Origin: Victivallaceae bacterium
Lineage (GTDB): Bacteria; Verrucomicrobiota; Lentisphaeria; Victivallales; Victivallaceae
DNA length: 6,022 bases
NCBI GenBank assembly: GCA_028717165.1
Contig: JAQUOK010000222.1
Span: 1 to 6,022, forward strand
Direction of reading: 5' to 3'
Part shown: positions 1-5,297 of the stretch, one piece after another
Numbering within the stretch: the stretch's first letter is position 1
Layout of the letters: each line of letters starts with the position of its first letter
Notes under the pieces: generated by a model
What the model saw: the letters and a program-made list of their open reading frames with translations, nothing else
Database searches by the model: none
What the model was told of the DNA's origin: nothing
Position numbers and translations under genes: made by a program

Positions 1-1
1 A

Positions 2-1354
2 ATCGTTTCCGTCAGCAGCGATGATTTTTTCGATTCGGTCGATATAAAAATCACCGCCGGCGCCGTTGACCGTTTCATCAATACTGAAAACGATAACTGC
101 ATACTGGGCAGCTCCGTTCCGGAAACCTTTGTCGAATTCTGGACATTGCTGCGCCGTCCCGGAGCAAAAACAAAAACCGAACCAGGATTGCTGGAAAACT
201 GCTGCCCGAACTGCGGCACCCCTCTGGAACTGCAGGATAAAATAGAATGCCCGTCCTGCAAGGCAATCGTGAATTCCGGCGAATATGACTGGGTTTTGAC
301 CGAAATAACCCAGGAGTCTGAATACGCGGTCCGGGCTCCGCGCAATATTCCGGGCCTGGCGGCAATATGCCAGGCCGACCCGGCTTTCAGTATCAGCCAT
401 ATCGAAGACCGCGCCTCGGTAATATTTTTCCGGCATATCGCGGCACAGTTTTTCAGCGACGCTAAATATCTCGTGAAACTGGCCGATCCCGAATACCTGC
501 ATACCAACCGTGATGATTTCAAACCCCTGCCGGACGGCAGGCACCGTTTTTTCGCCGACGTCGCCGTCGGCTGCGTTGAACTGCTCAACGTTATTTCCGC
601 AGAAAACGCCGAGAACGATTTTCTGCGTATCCTGATTCGCTGGTCTGGCCATAAAGTTACCGCGGAAGTCCCCGGCTTCCTGGCGCCTGAATTCGAAGCT
701 TCACGGCTGTATCAGCATGAAATGGTCCTCGAACGCGCCAAAGGCATCAAATCGTCTGATAAAAATATCCTGACCAGCGTCCACTGCCCCAACTGCGGAG
801 CTCCGGAAGTAAACAGCAGTAAACCGTATTGCGAATACTGCCATACCCCGTTAAATGACGGAAGTGTGGACTGGGTTCTGCACGACATAAGGATTTTCTC
901 AGGTTTTCCGGCAATAGCGGAAGAAGAGGAATCAATATACGTTGACCATCTCAGAGCCGTTAACGGCGCTTTGATTCCGGCGCCTGACAGTGAATTGATC
1001 ATTTCAGGAGCGGCGGCAATGATGCTGGCGGACGGCCGTATAGATCCCGTCGAACGCGCCCTGCTTTCAAAATTCGCAACCGCCAGGAATATTTCGGAGC
1101 CGCGGCTCGAACTGATCATAAAATCAGTCGCAGACGGTACGATGAAACCGGAAATCCCCGACGACAGAACTTTGGGTACGGCATATCTCAATGCCATGGC
1201 GACAATGTGTCTGGCGGACGGCAAAATAAGTTCACAGGAATTGGAACTGCTTCATTCCGTCGGTTCGAAAATGGGCTTTGACGAGACGGAGATAAACAGC
1301 CTCATAGAGCGTTTGCGCCAGAACCTGCTGGAAAAACTGAGAAAAAGAAAGTGA
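2..1354 (+). CDS. Tim44-like / zinc-ribbon / TerB-like multidomain protein (5' partial)
   Basis: The frame is open from the window edge, so the true start lies upstream; a TTG at 146 sits inside the conserved FVEFWTLLRR segment and is not a credible start. Counting from base 2, about 450 residues are visible. Residues 1-56 look like the end of a Tim44-like domain. A zinc ribbon follows (C68/C71, C83/C86), then the phrase YDWVLTEI. Residues about 111-215 look like a second Tim44-like domain (FFRHIAAQFF, FFADVAVGCVELL). A second ribbon has C262/C265 and C277/C280, followed by VDWVLHDI. Residues about 333-440 resemble TerB, with two acidic repeats, LADGRIDPVERALL and LADGKISSQELELL. No signal peptide can be judged because the N-terminus is missing. 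Tim44-like domains are linked to membrane or protein association, and TerB to tellurite/phage-stress systems, but the function here is unknown. The gene overlaps dus by 4 bp. Domain calls are by eye. Confidence 0.85.
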   Translation: MVSVSSDDFFDSVDIKITAGAVDRFINTENDNCILGSSVPETFVEFWTLLRRPGAKTKTEPGLLENCCPNCGTPLELQDKIECPSCKAIVNSGEYDWVLTEITQESEYAVRAPRNIPGLAAICQADPAFSISHIEDRASVIFFRHIAAQFFSDAKYLVKLADPEYLHTNRDDFKPLPDGRHRFFADVAVGCVELLNVISAENAENDFLRILIRWSGHKVTAEVPGFLAPEFEASRLYQHEMVLERAKGIKSSDKNILTSVHCPNCGAPEVNSSKPYCEYCHTPLNDGSVDWVLHDIRIFSGFPAIAEEEESIYVDHLRAVNGALIPAPDSELIISGAAAMMLADGRIDPVERALLSKFATARNISEPRLELIIKSVADGTMKPEIPDDRTLGTAYLNAMATMCLADGKISSQELELLHSVGSKMGFDETEINSLIERLRQNLLEKLRKRK

Positions 1355-2346
1355 AACCGGAAGGCGGCGGCAATAACAATTTTATTTTTTTCAAATCCGG
1401 TCTGAGATTTCCGCGCTTCTTTCCCGGCCCCATGGAAGGAGTGATGACCCCGTTGTTCTGCCGTGTCTTTCATAAACTGAATTTGACTTCCGGCTGGCTT
1501 ACTCCTTACTACCGGATCACTACCGGTATCCCCAAACCGGCAAAACTGCAAAAGTTCCTTCAGCCGTATATGGAAGCCGGACTGCCGGTAATTGCCCAAC
1601 TGATGGGTACGGACGCTGCCCTGCTGGCCGGCGCCGCCGGCCAAATGATAAACTGCGGAGCGCGGGGAATAAATTTAAACTTTGCCTGTCCGAGCAGACA
1701 GGTGATAAGGAGCGGGGCCGGGGGAGCAATGCTGCGCGACATTGGTCTGATGACCGGAATATTGTCGGAAATAAAAAACGCTTTGCCGGATATTTCGCTA
1801 AGCGTGAAAATCCGCTGCGGTTTCGAAGACTGGCGGGAAAGCGAAAAGATCGTACCGGCGCTGACAGATGCCGGAATTCCGGATTTTATCGGGGTACATT
1901 TCCGTACCGTTAAAGAGAATTATGCCGTCGTTCCGAATGGTCTTGAGCGTTTACGCCGGGTTGCGGTTCTGGCGGGAACTGTGCCGGTAATCGGCAGCGG
2001 CGACGTATTTCTCTGTGCAGACGCACAGAAAATGCTGGAAACCGGCTGCGCCGGCGCAATGATTGCGCGCGGCATACTTCAGAATCCTTTCCTGATTCAC
2101 AATTTGCAGAAATCGGAAAAACGCCGGATAACGGCGGAAAAAGGACGGCAACACTTTTTCAAAACTTTGCAGGAAACGGCCAAAGAACAACCCGATTTTT
2201 TCAAACGTTCGAAATTTCTCGAATATGCGGCTATGATATGGGGAGGAAATTCTCCGCAATTTTCCGAATTTACCGCTTTTAGCGACCGGGAACTGCTGGA
2301 CTTTAAATTTTTTCAGAATCAACCCAAACTATTTCCGAAGTCTTGA
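1351..2346 (+). CDS. dus: tRNA-dihydrouridine synthase, DusC-like
   Basis: This is a flavin enzyme that reduces uridine to dihydrouridine in the D-loop of tRNAs, in the cytoplasm, using FMN and NADPH. The 331-residue length is normal for the family. Visible landmarks are GPMEGVM at 26-32 (the N-terminal FMN-binding strand), INLNFACPS with the catalytic Cys113, SGAGGAML at 121-128, SVKIRCGF with Lys153, GVHFRT with His183 and Arg185, GSGD at 215-218 and MIARGILQNPF at 237-247 (phosphate binding). The PMEGV and GAGGAML wording is closer to DusC than to DusA or DusB, but the subgroup and target uridine cannot be fixed by eye. The start is GTG at 1351, overlapping the upstream TGA; there is no clear Shine-Dalgarno sequence, and the next Met (residue 28) lies inside the FMN motif, so it is too late. 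Expression probably depends on termination-reinitiation from the upstream gene. Confidence 0.93.
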   Translation: MKPEGGGNNNFIFFKSGLRFPRFFPGPMEGVMTPLFCRVFHKLNLTSGWLTPYYRITTGIPKPAKLQKFLQPYMEAGLPVIAQLMGTDAALLAGAAGQMINCGARGINLNFACPSRQVIRSGAGGAMLRDIGLMTGILSEIKNALPDISLSVKIRCGFEDWRESEKIVPALTDAGIPDFIGVHFRTVKENYAVVPNGLERLRRVAVLAGTVPVIGSGDVFLCADAQKMLETGCAGAMIARGILQNPFLIHNLQKSEKRRITAEKGRQHFFKTLQETAKEQPDFFKRSKFLEYAAMIWGGNSPQFSEFTAFSDRELLDFKFFQNQPKLFPKS

Positions 2347-2357
2347 ATTAATCACCC

Positions 2358-2780
2358 TCATTGAGATGATGAATTAAATTCTACAATCCGCTTCCAGTCA
2401 ATGCTACCGTTTTTATCGCAATACTCGTTCATAAATTCCAAGGTGAAAATATTTATTCTCTGATAATACGCCTTAAGAAATTCTTCATTCTTCTCTTTTG
2501 CTTTATAGCCTAACGGTTCGATTATGTCCGTATACAAGTTTTCATTGCCCGAAATAAATTTCCAAAAATCCTGACCGCAATATTTAAAATAATTTCCTTT
2601 ATCAGGTCGCCTGTCTTTCCCGTAACAACAACCGTTGATACAAATTACATTCAAGTTGGAATTGCTTGTTCTCAATGTTTTTGTTGCGGTTTTGAAATCG
2701 TCTTTCATTTTATTGATCTGTTGGCTATTTCCCCAATTAGGTCCTGATTTTATGGTTACTATATATTTTTTCTTCCACAT
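2358..2780 (-). CDS. PmeII-like type II restriction endonuclease, N-terminally truncated remnant
   Basis: The 140-residue product matches, from memory, the C-terminal half of the PmeII-type restriction endonuclease family (often mis-named 'cytosolic protein'). Recognisable segments are YIVTIKSGPNWGNSQQ near the N-terminus, NVICINGCCYGKDRRPDKG at about 44-62, YCGQDFWKFISGNENLY and IIEPLGYKAKEKNEEF. Complete members, as I recall them, are about twice as long, and the missing half carries the acidic residues of the PD-(D/E)xK-type site; only the Lys of TIKSG remains. The upstream reading frame is closed by TGA one codon before the ATG, and the methyltransferase stop is only 20 bp away, so the lost half is not nearby. 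An AGAGGA lies 11 bases upstream of the ATG (2792-2797), so a short protein could be made. It lies downstream of and co-oriented with the methyltransferase, as expected for an M-R operon. Probably inactive as a nuclease; family assignment is moderately sure and truncation is inference. Confidence 0.75.
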   Translation of the reverse strand: MWKKKYIVTIKSGPNWGNSQQINKMKDDFKTATKTLRTSNSNLNVICINGCCYGKDRRPDKGNYFKYCGQDFWKFISGNENLYTDIIEPLGYKAKEKNEEFLKAYYQRINIFTLEFMNEYCDKNGSIDWKRIVEFNSSSQ

Positions 2781-2800
2781 AAATCACGACATCCTCTAAA

Positions 2801-3640
2801 CTAAGCTTTTCCTTCGAATAAATACAATTCCACAGGAGCTAACTGTTCAGTAACCATTTCATAATATTCCGGTAAAATCTCAATTCCGATTGAATTCCTC
2901 CGAAGTCTGTTAGCAACTATATTCGTAGTACCCGAACCCATAAAAGGGTCAAGAACAGTGTCTCCTTCCCGGGTGAAAAGTTTGATGAACCATTCCGGAA
3001 GCCCTTCCGGAAAAGCTGCACTATGTTTTTTATTACTGCACTCCGTAGCCAAATGAAGAACATTTGTCGGATAGGCTCGGTCACGGGATAACCAATTGGA
3101 AACATTTTTGCCGAAACCGCTCCCGACTTTTGATTCATCCCTTTTTCTATCAGTCTCACTTAAATTATTTAATCTTGATTTTGCCCAATCTCCCATAGGA
3201 ACCATCACTTCTTCCTGATACATGTTGAACTTCTTGCTTTTATTGAACTGAAGAAGCCTCTCCCATGAGTCTCTAAACCGGTTTGGCCATTTCCCCGGAT
3301 AACAATTCTTTTTATGCCATATAAATTCTTCCGTCCAGAGCCAGCCCTGCTTTCTCATTGCAAGAATAAGTTCAAGCACATAAGTGCTTCTTTCGCAATC
3401 AACAACTTTTTCTTTAATATTCAAAACAAAAGTTCCTGTCGGTTTCAGCGCTCTAAGCATCTGCTTTGCTTTCGGTAGAAACCAATTGACGTAATTATCC
3501 GGATGGACTCCGCCATAAGTATCTGCACGCTGATCTGCATAAGGAGGCGATGTAAAAATTAAGTCAACAGAATTATCCGGAATGTCCTTTAATTTTTCTT
3601 CGCAGTCACCGCATAAAAAAATGTTTTCTACTTCCATCAT
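2801..3640 (-). CDS. Site-specific DNA methyltransferase, beta class (N4-cytosine or N6-adenine)
   Basis: This enzyme transfers a methyl group from S-adenosylmethionine to an exocyclic amino group of a base in a specific DNA site. Counted from the start chosen here (279 residues), the catalytic motif IV TSPPY is at 30-34 and the SAM-binding motif I, DPFMGSGTT, is near the C-terminus at 231-239, followed by IGIEILPEYY. This order (IV before I) defines the beta class, Pfam N6_N4_Mtase. TSPPY, rather than DPPY, favours N4-cytosine, but N6-adenine cannot be excluded. The target-recognition region lies between the motifs and its site is unknown. The start is ATG at 3640 (or the adjacent ATG at 3637) because AGGAAAGGA sits directly upstream; a longer frame from ATG 3676 would begin inside the -10 box. 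It is followed after 20 bp by the truncated endonuclease. Local AT-richness suggests horizontal acquisition. All motifs are intact, so it is probably active. Confidence 0.92.
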   Translation of the reverse strand: MMEVENIFLCGDCEEKLKDIPDNSVDLIFTSPPYADQRADTYGGVHPDNYVNWFLPKAKQMLRALKPTGTFVLNIKEKVVDCERSTYVLELILAMRKQGWLWTEEFIWHKKNCYPGKWPNRFRDSWERLLQFNKSKKFNMYQEEVMVPMGDWAKSRLNNLSETDRKRDESKVGSGFGKNVSNWLSRDRAYPTNVLHLATECSNKKHSAAFPEGLPEWFIKLFTREGDTVLDPFMGSGTTNIVANRLRRNSIGIEILPEYYEMVTEQLAPVELYLFEGKA

Positions 3641-3649
3641 TCCTTTCCT
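3641..3649 (-). promoter_or_regulatory. Ribosome binding site of the methyltransferase, deciding its start
   Basis: On the minus strand AGGAAAGGA runs straight into ATGATG (3640-3635). The AGGA at 3649-3646 is 5 bases from the first ATG and 8 from the second, so either could be used. The upstream in-frame ATG at 3676 has no comparable site. Confidence 0.7.
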
Positions 3650-3671
3650 GAGTTTGTATTCCACATGAAAT

Positions 3672-3700
3672 AACATATAAAATATATTAGCTCATGTCAA
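3672..3700 (-). promoter_or_regulatory. Sigma70-type promoter of the methyltransferase
   Basis: Reading the minus strand, TTGACA (3700-3695) is a perfect -35 box, followed by a 17-bp spacer and TATGTT (3677-3672) as the -10 box (4 of 6 consensus positions). Transcription would start near 3665, leaving a leader of about 25 nt before ATG 3640. The ATG at 3676 falls within the -10 box and so cannot be the start of this transcript. Confidence 0.65.
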
Positions 3701-3725
3701 GCTAAATAAAAAGTAATTATTAAAA

Positions 3726-3750
3726 TTGCAGGAATTGCAGTTTTTTGCAG
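3726..3750. repeat. Three TTGCAG hexamers at helical-turn spacing
   Basis: TTGCAG occurs at 3726-3731, 3735-3740 and 3745-3750, so the steps are 9 and 10 bp, about one helical turn. The cluster lies 26-50 bp upstream of the methyltransferase -35 box in the divergent intergenic region. It could be a regulator-binding array, or simply a short chance repeat in AT-rich DNA. Confidence 0.4.
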
Positions 3751-3916
3751 GGATTACTAAAATAACATGTTTCGCACCAAATTTTTGTCACAAAGTACAG
3801 ATGCGGAAAATAGTCTTTTCCGACCCAGACAACCATCCCGGTAATCTGAATGTCATTAACAATCCATTTTTCGCTGAATATCTAACTAATTTACAAATAC
3901 TTAAAGACTGGTCAAC

Positions 3917-3954
3917 AAAAAAATCCGCAATTTTTCGAAAAACTTGCATTTTTT
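3917..3954. promoter_or_regulatory. Near-palindromic candidate operator over the pseudopilin promoter
   Basis: The core 3927-3947 reads GCAA, TTTTTCGAAAAA, C, TTGC: a near-perfect palindrome with a central CG and one extra base. It is flanked by A-runs on the left (AAAAAAAT, 3917-3924) and ATTTTTT on the right (3948-3954), extending the symmetry. The right half overlaps the -35 box at 3944-3949. A palindrome with a central CG is typical of LacI-family operators, which is a suggestion only; A/T-run symmetry can also arise by chance. Confidence 0.4.
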
Positions 3955-3972
3955 CATTTTCCCTGCTATAAT
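3944..3972 (+). promoter_or_regulatory. Strong sigma70-type promoter of the pseudopilin gene
   Basis: TTGCAT (3944-3949) is a 4-of-6 -35 box, followed by a 17-bp spacer and a perfect TATAAT (3967-3972). An extended -10 TGC (3964-3966) directly precedes it. The predicted start is near 3979, giving a leader of about 87 nt before ATG 4066. Confidence 0.7.
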
Positions 3973-3973
3973 T

Positions 3974-4022
3974 TCTTATAGAAGATAAGACAATAAAAAA
4001 GGTTATGTTTAGCAGTAAACGT
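3974..4022 (+). other. Two small hairpins in the pseudopilin mRNA leader
   Basis: TCTTAT (3974-3979) pairs perfectly with ATAAGA (3985-3990) around a 5-base loop at the predicted mRNA 5' end. GTTTA (4007-4011) pairs with TAAAC (4016-4020) around GCAG, extendable by T-G and A-T pairs to 4005-4022. Both are short; a role in mRNA stability or translation is possible but unproven. No known riboswitch is recognised. Confidence 0.35.
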
Positions 4023-4043
4023 AAGGCCGCTTCAAACTGGTAA
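4005..4043 (+). CDS. Possible 12-codon leader peptide upstream of the pseudopilin gene
   Basis: ATG at 4005 opens a 12-codon frame, MFSSKRKAASNW, ending in TAA at 4041-4043, only 7 bp before the pseudopilin AAGGAG. It lies wholly inside the predicted leader. The upstream AAAAAAGG is only 2 bases from the ATG, a poor spacing for a ribosome binding site. Its start overlaps the second leader hairpin. It may be a translated leader affecting the next gene, or a chance frame; no residue run suggests amino-acid attenuation. Confidence 0.2.
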   Translation: MFSSKRKAASNW

Positions 4044-4065
4044 ATTCATAAAGGAGATTACAGAA

Positions 4066-4716
4066 ATGAAAGGCATAAGAAAATTCACACTCATAGAACT
4101 CCTCGTTGTAATAGCTATAATTGCTATTCTTGCCGGAATGCTTCTGCCGGCTTTGAATCAGGCCCGTGAAAAAGCCCGCCGCATTTCCTGTACATCCAAC
4201 CTGAAACAGATCGGCCTGGGTATTAAACAATACGCTATAGACTATGCCGACAATTTTCCCGGCAATGGAATATATCCCGGAGATTCAGCGGCCTCCATCG
4301 GGTTTGAAAAGCTGCGTCAAGCTAATTATCTGAACGATTACGGTATATATATCTGCCCTTCCACCATTACTACGAAAGGTCAAAACGCTGAAGCGCTGGT
4401 CAACAGCGGCGCCGGCGCCGTTGTTGACTACGCATTGGCCTACGGGATGATGGACGGCGCTTCCAACCGCTTCGGGAACGCTGACTCAGCTATTTCCTCA
4501 GACCGTCTGGGTGACGCCGACGTAACAAATTCCGCAATAGTCAGCATAAACGGGACGAGCAGCGGCGGCGACCACAACGGCGGAGACGCTAACCATTCTG
4601 ATTATGGCAACCTTTTGTTCCTTGACGGTCATGTCAGGGGGTTCCCGACCAACAGATGGTATTCTGCCGTAAACACCGGTTCTTCACTGATGATTCCCAA
4701 CGGGCGAGGAAAATAA
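4066..4716 (+). CDS. Type IV pilin-like pseudopilin with H-X9-DG C-terminal motif
   Basis: A 216-residue pseudopilin of the kind assembled by type II secretion or type IV pilus machinery; it would sit in the inner membrane before assembly. The leader MKGIRK is basic and short, followed by FTLIELLVVIAIIAILAGM (7-25), which includes Glu11 (position +5 of the mature chain) and the hydrophobic helix. LLPALNQAREKARRISC then leads into NLKQIGLGIKQYA at 45-57. C42 and C97 (YICPS) are a recurring pair in this group. The C-terminal processing-associated motif is H177-X9-D187-G188 in LLFLDGHV. Position -1 is Lys6, not the usual Gly, so prepilin-peptidase cleavage may differ. AAGGAG at 4051-4056 lies 9 bases upstream of the ATG. 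PVC bacteria, especially Lentisphaerota, carry very many single copies, often beside carbohydrate or sulfatase genes; none is seen here, so the substrate is unknown. Confidence 0.93.
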   Translation: MKGIRKFTLIELLVVIAIIAILAGMLLPALNQAREKARRISCTSNLKQIGLGIKQYAIDYADNFPGNGIYPGDSAASIGFEKLRQANYLNDYGIYICPSTITTKGQNAEALVNSGAGAVVDYALAYGMMDGASNRFGNADSAISSDRLGDADVTNSAIVSINGTSSGGDHNGGDANHSDYGNLLFLDGHVRGFPTNRWYSAVNTGSSLMIPNGRGK

Positions 4717-4740
4717 GAACCGGTTTCCCCCTGGGGAAGC
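4675..4740 (+). other. Inverted repeats around the pseudopilin stop codon
   Basis: A perfect 10-bp inverted repeat, ACCGGTTCTT (4675-4684) and AAGAACCGGT (4715-4724), brackets the end of the gene with a 30-base loop. Immediately after it TTCCC (4725-4729) and GGGAA (4734-4738) form a small GC hairpin. No T-run follows, so it is not a standard intrinsic terminator; it may still shape the mRNA 3' end. Confidence 0.35.
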
Positions 4741-5005
4741 ATACGCGTCAAGTTAAGGAGGATTATCTGTTACAAGTTCCTTATACTGAATATAATTTAG
4801 TCGTCACTTAAAAAGCGGATATTTCACGAGAGGAAAAAACTTTTTGAGAAGACGGGGCCGACAGAAGTCAAAAAATGCATCTTCTGCACTTTGTTCCATA
4901 AAATCTACATTCTTATTTCCGGCCATTTGCGCTTTCTTCTTTTTTTTGGTGGCCCCCCCTCTGCGCCTTACCCTGCACCTTTACGCTTTCTTTACCCTGG
5001 CCTGT

Positions 5006-5058
5006 CCGCATTATACCGGGAAGCCCCGGCGGCGCCGGACACTTCCCGGTATAACGCG
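5006..5058. repeat. Long GC-rich palindrome with nested hairpin
   Basis: TTATACCGGGAAG (5011-5023) and CTTCCCGGTATAA (5042-5054) are a perfect 13-bp inverted repeat. Inside the 18-base loop CCGGC (5026-5030) and GCCGG (5034-5038) form a second 5-bp stem around GGC. Outside, after one mismatch, CGC (5007-5009) pairs with GCG (5056-5058). No T-run follows on either strand, so it is not an ordinary intrinsic terminator. It resembles a REP-like or small non-autonomous palindromic element, but copies elsewhere in the genome cannot be seen from this window. Confidence 0.6.
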
Positions 5059-5181
5059 AAAAAGCAAGAAATCTTCGCTCCCGCCCTCCGGGCACTGAGC
5101 TCGATTTATCAATATGTTTCAGGAAAAACAAAGAACTTTACCAGGATTTTCAGGAGCCGTTCGAAATTATTTATAAAAAGA

Positions 5182-5209
5182 TTGCAATGTTAACATCATA
5201 CTGTATATT
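5182..5209 (+). promoter_or_regulatory. Weak candidate promoter for the metallo-hydrolase gene
   Basis: TTGCAA (5182-5187, 4 of 6) and TATATT (5204-5209, 5 of 6) are separated by 16 bp. A second TATAAT lies at 5236-5241 but has no good -35 box. Which one is used cannot be decided from the sequence. Confidence 0.35.
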
Positions 5210-5297
5210 TATTAAATGAGGAGTCAACAGATTTATATAATTCTAAATCGAAGTCTGCAAAGTAATATAAGCCTGAATTTAACAATGGAGGAGAAAA

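Larger units (their letters stand above)
4717..5297. other. 581-bp intergenic region without a convincing gene
   Basis: No frame here has a good start, ribosome binding site and protein-like composition; the longest frames (4844-5098 and 4891-5193) are low-complexity and overlap one another. Contents that can be seen are: an AAGGAGG at 4755-4761 with no ATG/GTG/TTG at a usable distance; a TATAAT at 4791-4796 without a good -35 box; a pyrimidine-rich stretch at about 4931-5010 with T8 (4940-4947) and C7 (4953-4959); TTACCCTG repeated at 4968-4975 and 4992-4999; a long palindrome at 5006-5058; a short GCCC/GGGC hairpin at 5083-5093; and AT-rich promoter-like DNA from about 5180. A non-coding RNA is possible but no known family is recognised. 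Confidence 0.6.

Noticed and set aside
1625..1643. 19-base GC-rich palindrome TGGCCGGCG-C-CGCCGGCCA inside dus
   Set aside because: It encodes an Ala/Gly-rich part of the enzyme, and GC-rich codons explain the symmetry without a separate function.
2346..2375. Imperfect 9-bp inverted repeat between the convergent dus and endonuclease ends
   Set aside because: It is AT-rich, has one mismatch and no T-run, so it is too weak to call a bidirectional terminator.
3726..3971. 81-codon + strand frame between the methyltransferase and the pseudopilin gene
   Set aside because: It starts with TTG without a ribosome binding site, runs through the promoter and palindrome of the next gene, and its product has no recognisable composition or motif.
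4791..4796. TATAAT as a promoter after the pseudopilin gene
   Set aside because: No acceptable -35 box at 16-18 bp and no gene directly downstream.
4844..5193. Overlapping + strand frames of 84 and 100 codons, and a 72-codon - strand frame at 4913-5131
   Set aside because: Products are low-complexity (F, P, R runs) created by the pyrimidine-rich tract and palindrome; starts are poor and three frames compete for the same DNA.
5055..5217. Open frame with a protein-like tail (ELYQDFQEPFEIIYKK)
   Set aside because: It opens just after a TAA and has no usable start before an ATG near its end, so it cannot be supported as a gene; it might be a decayed fragment.
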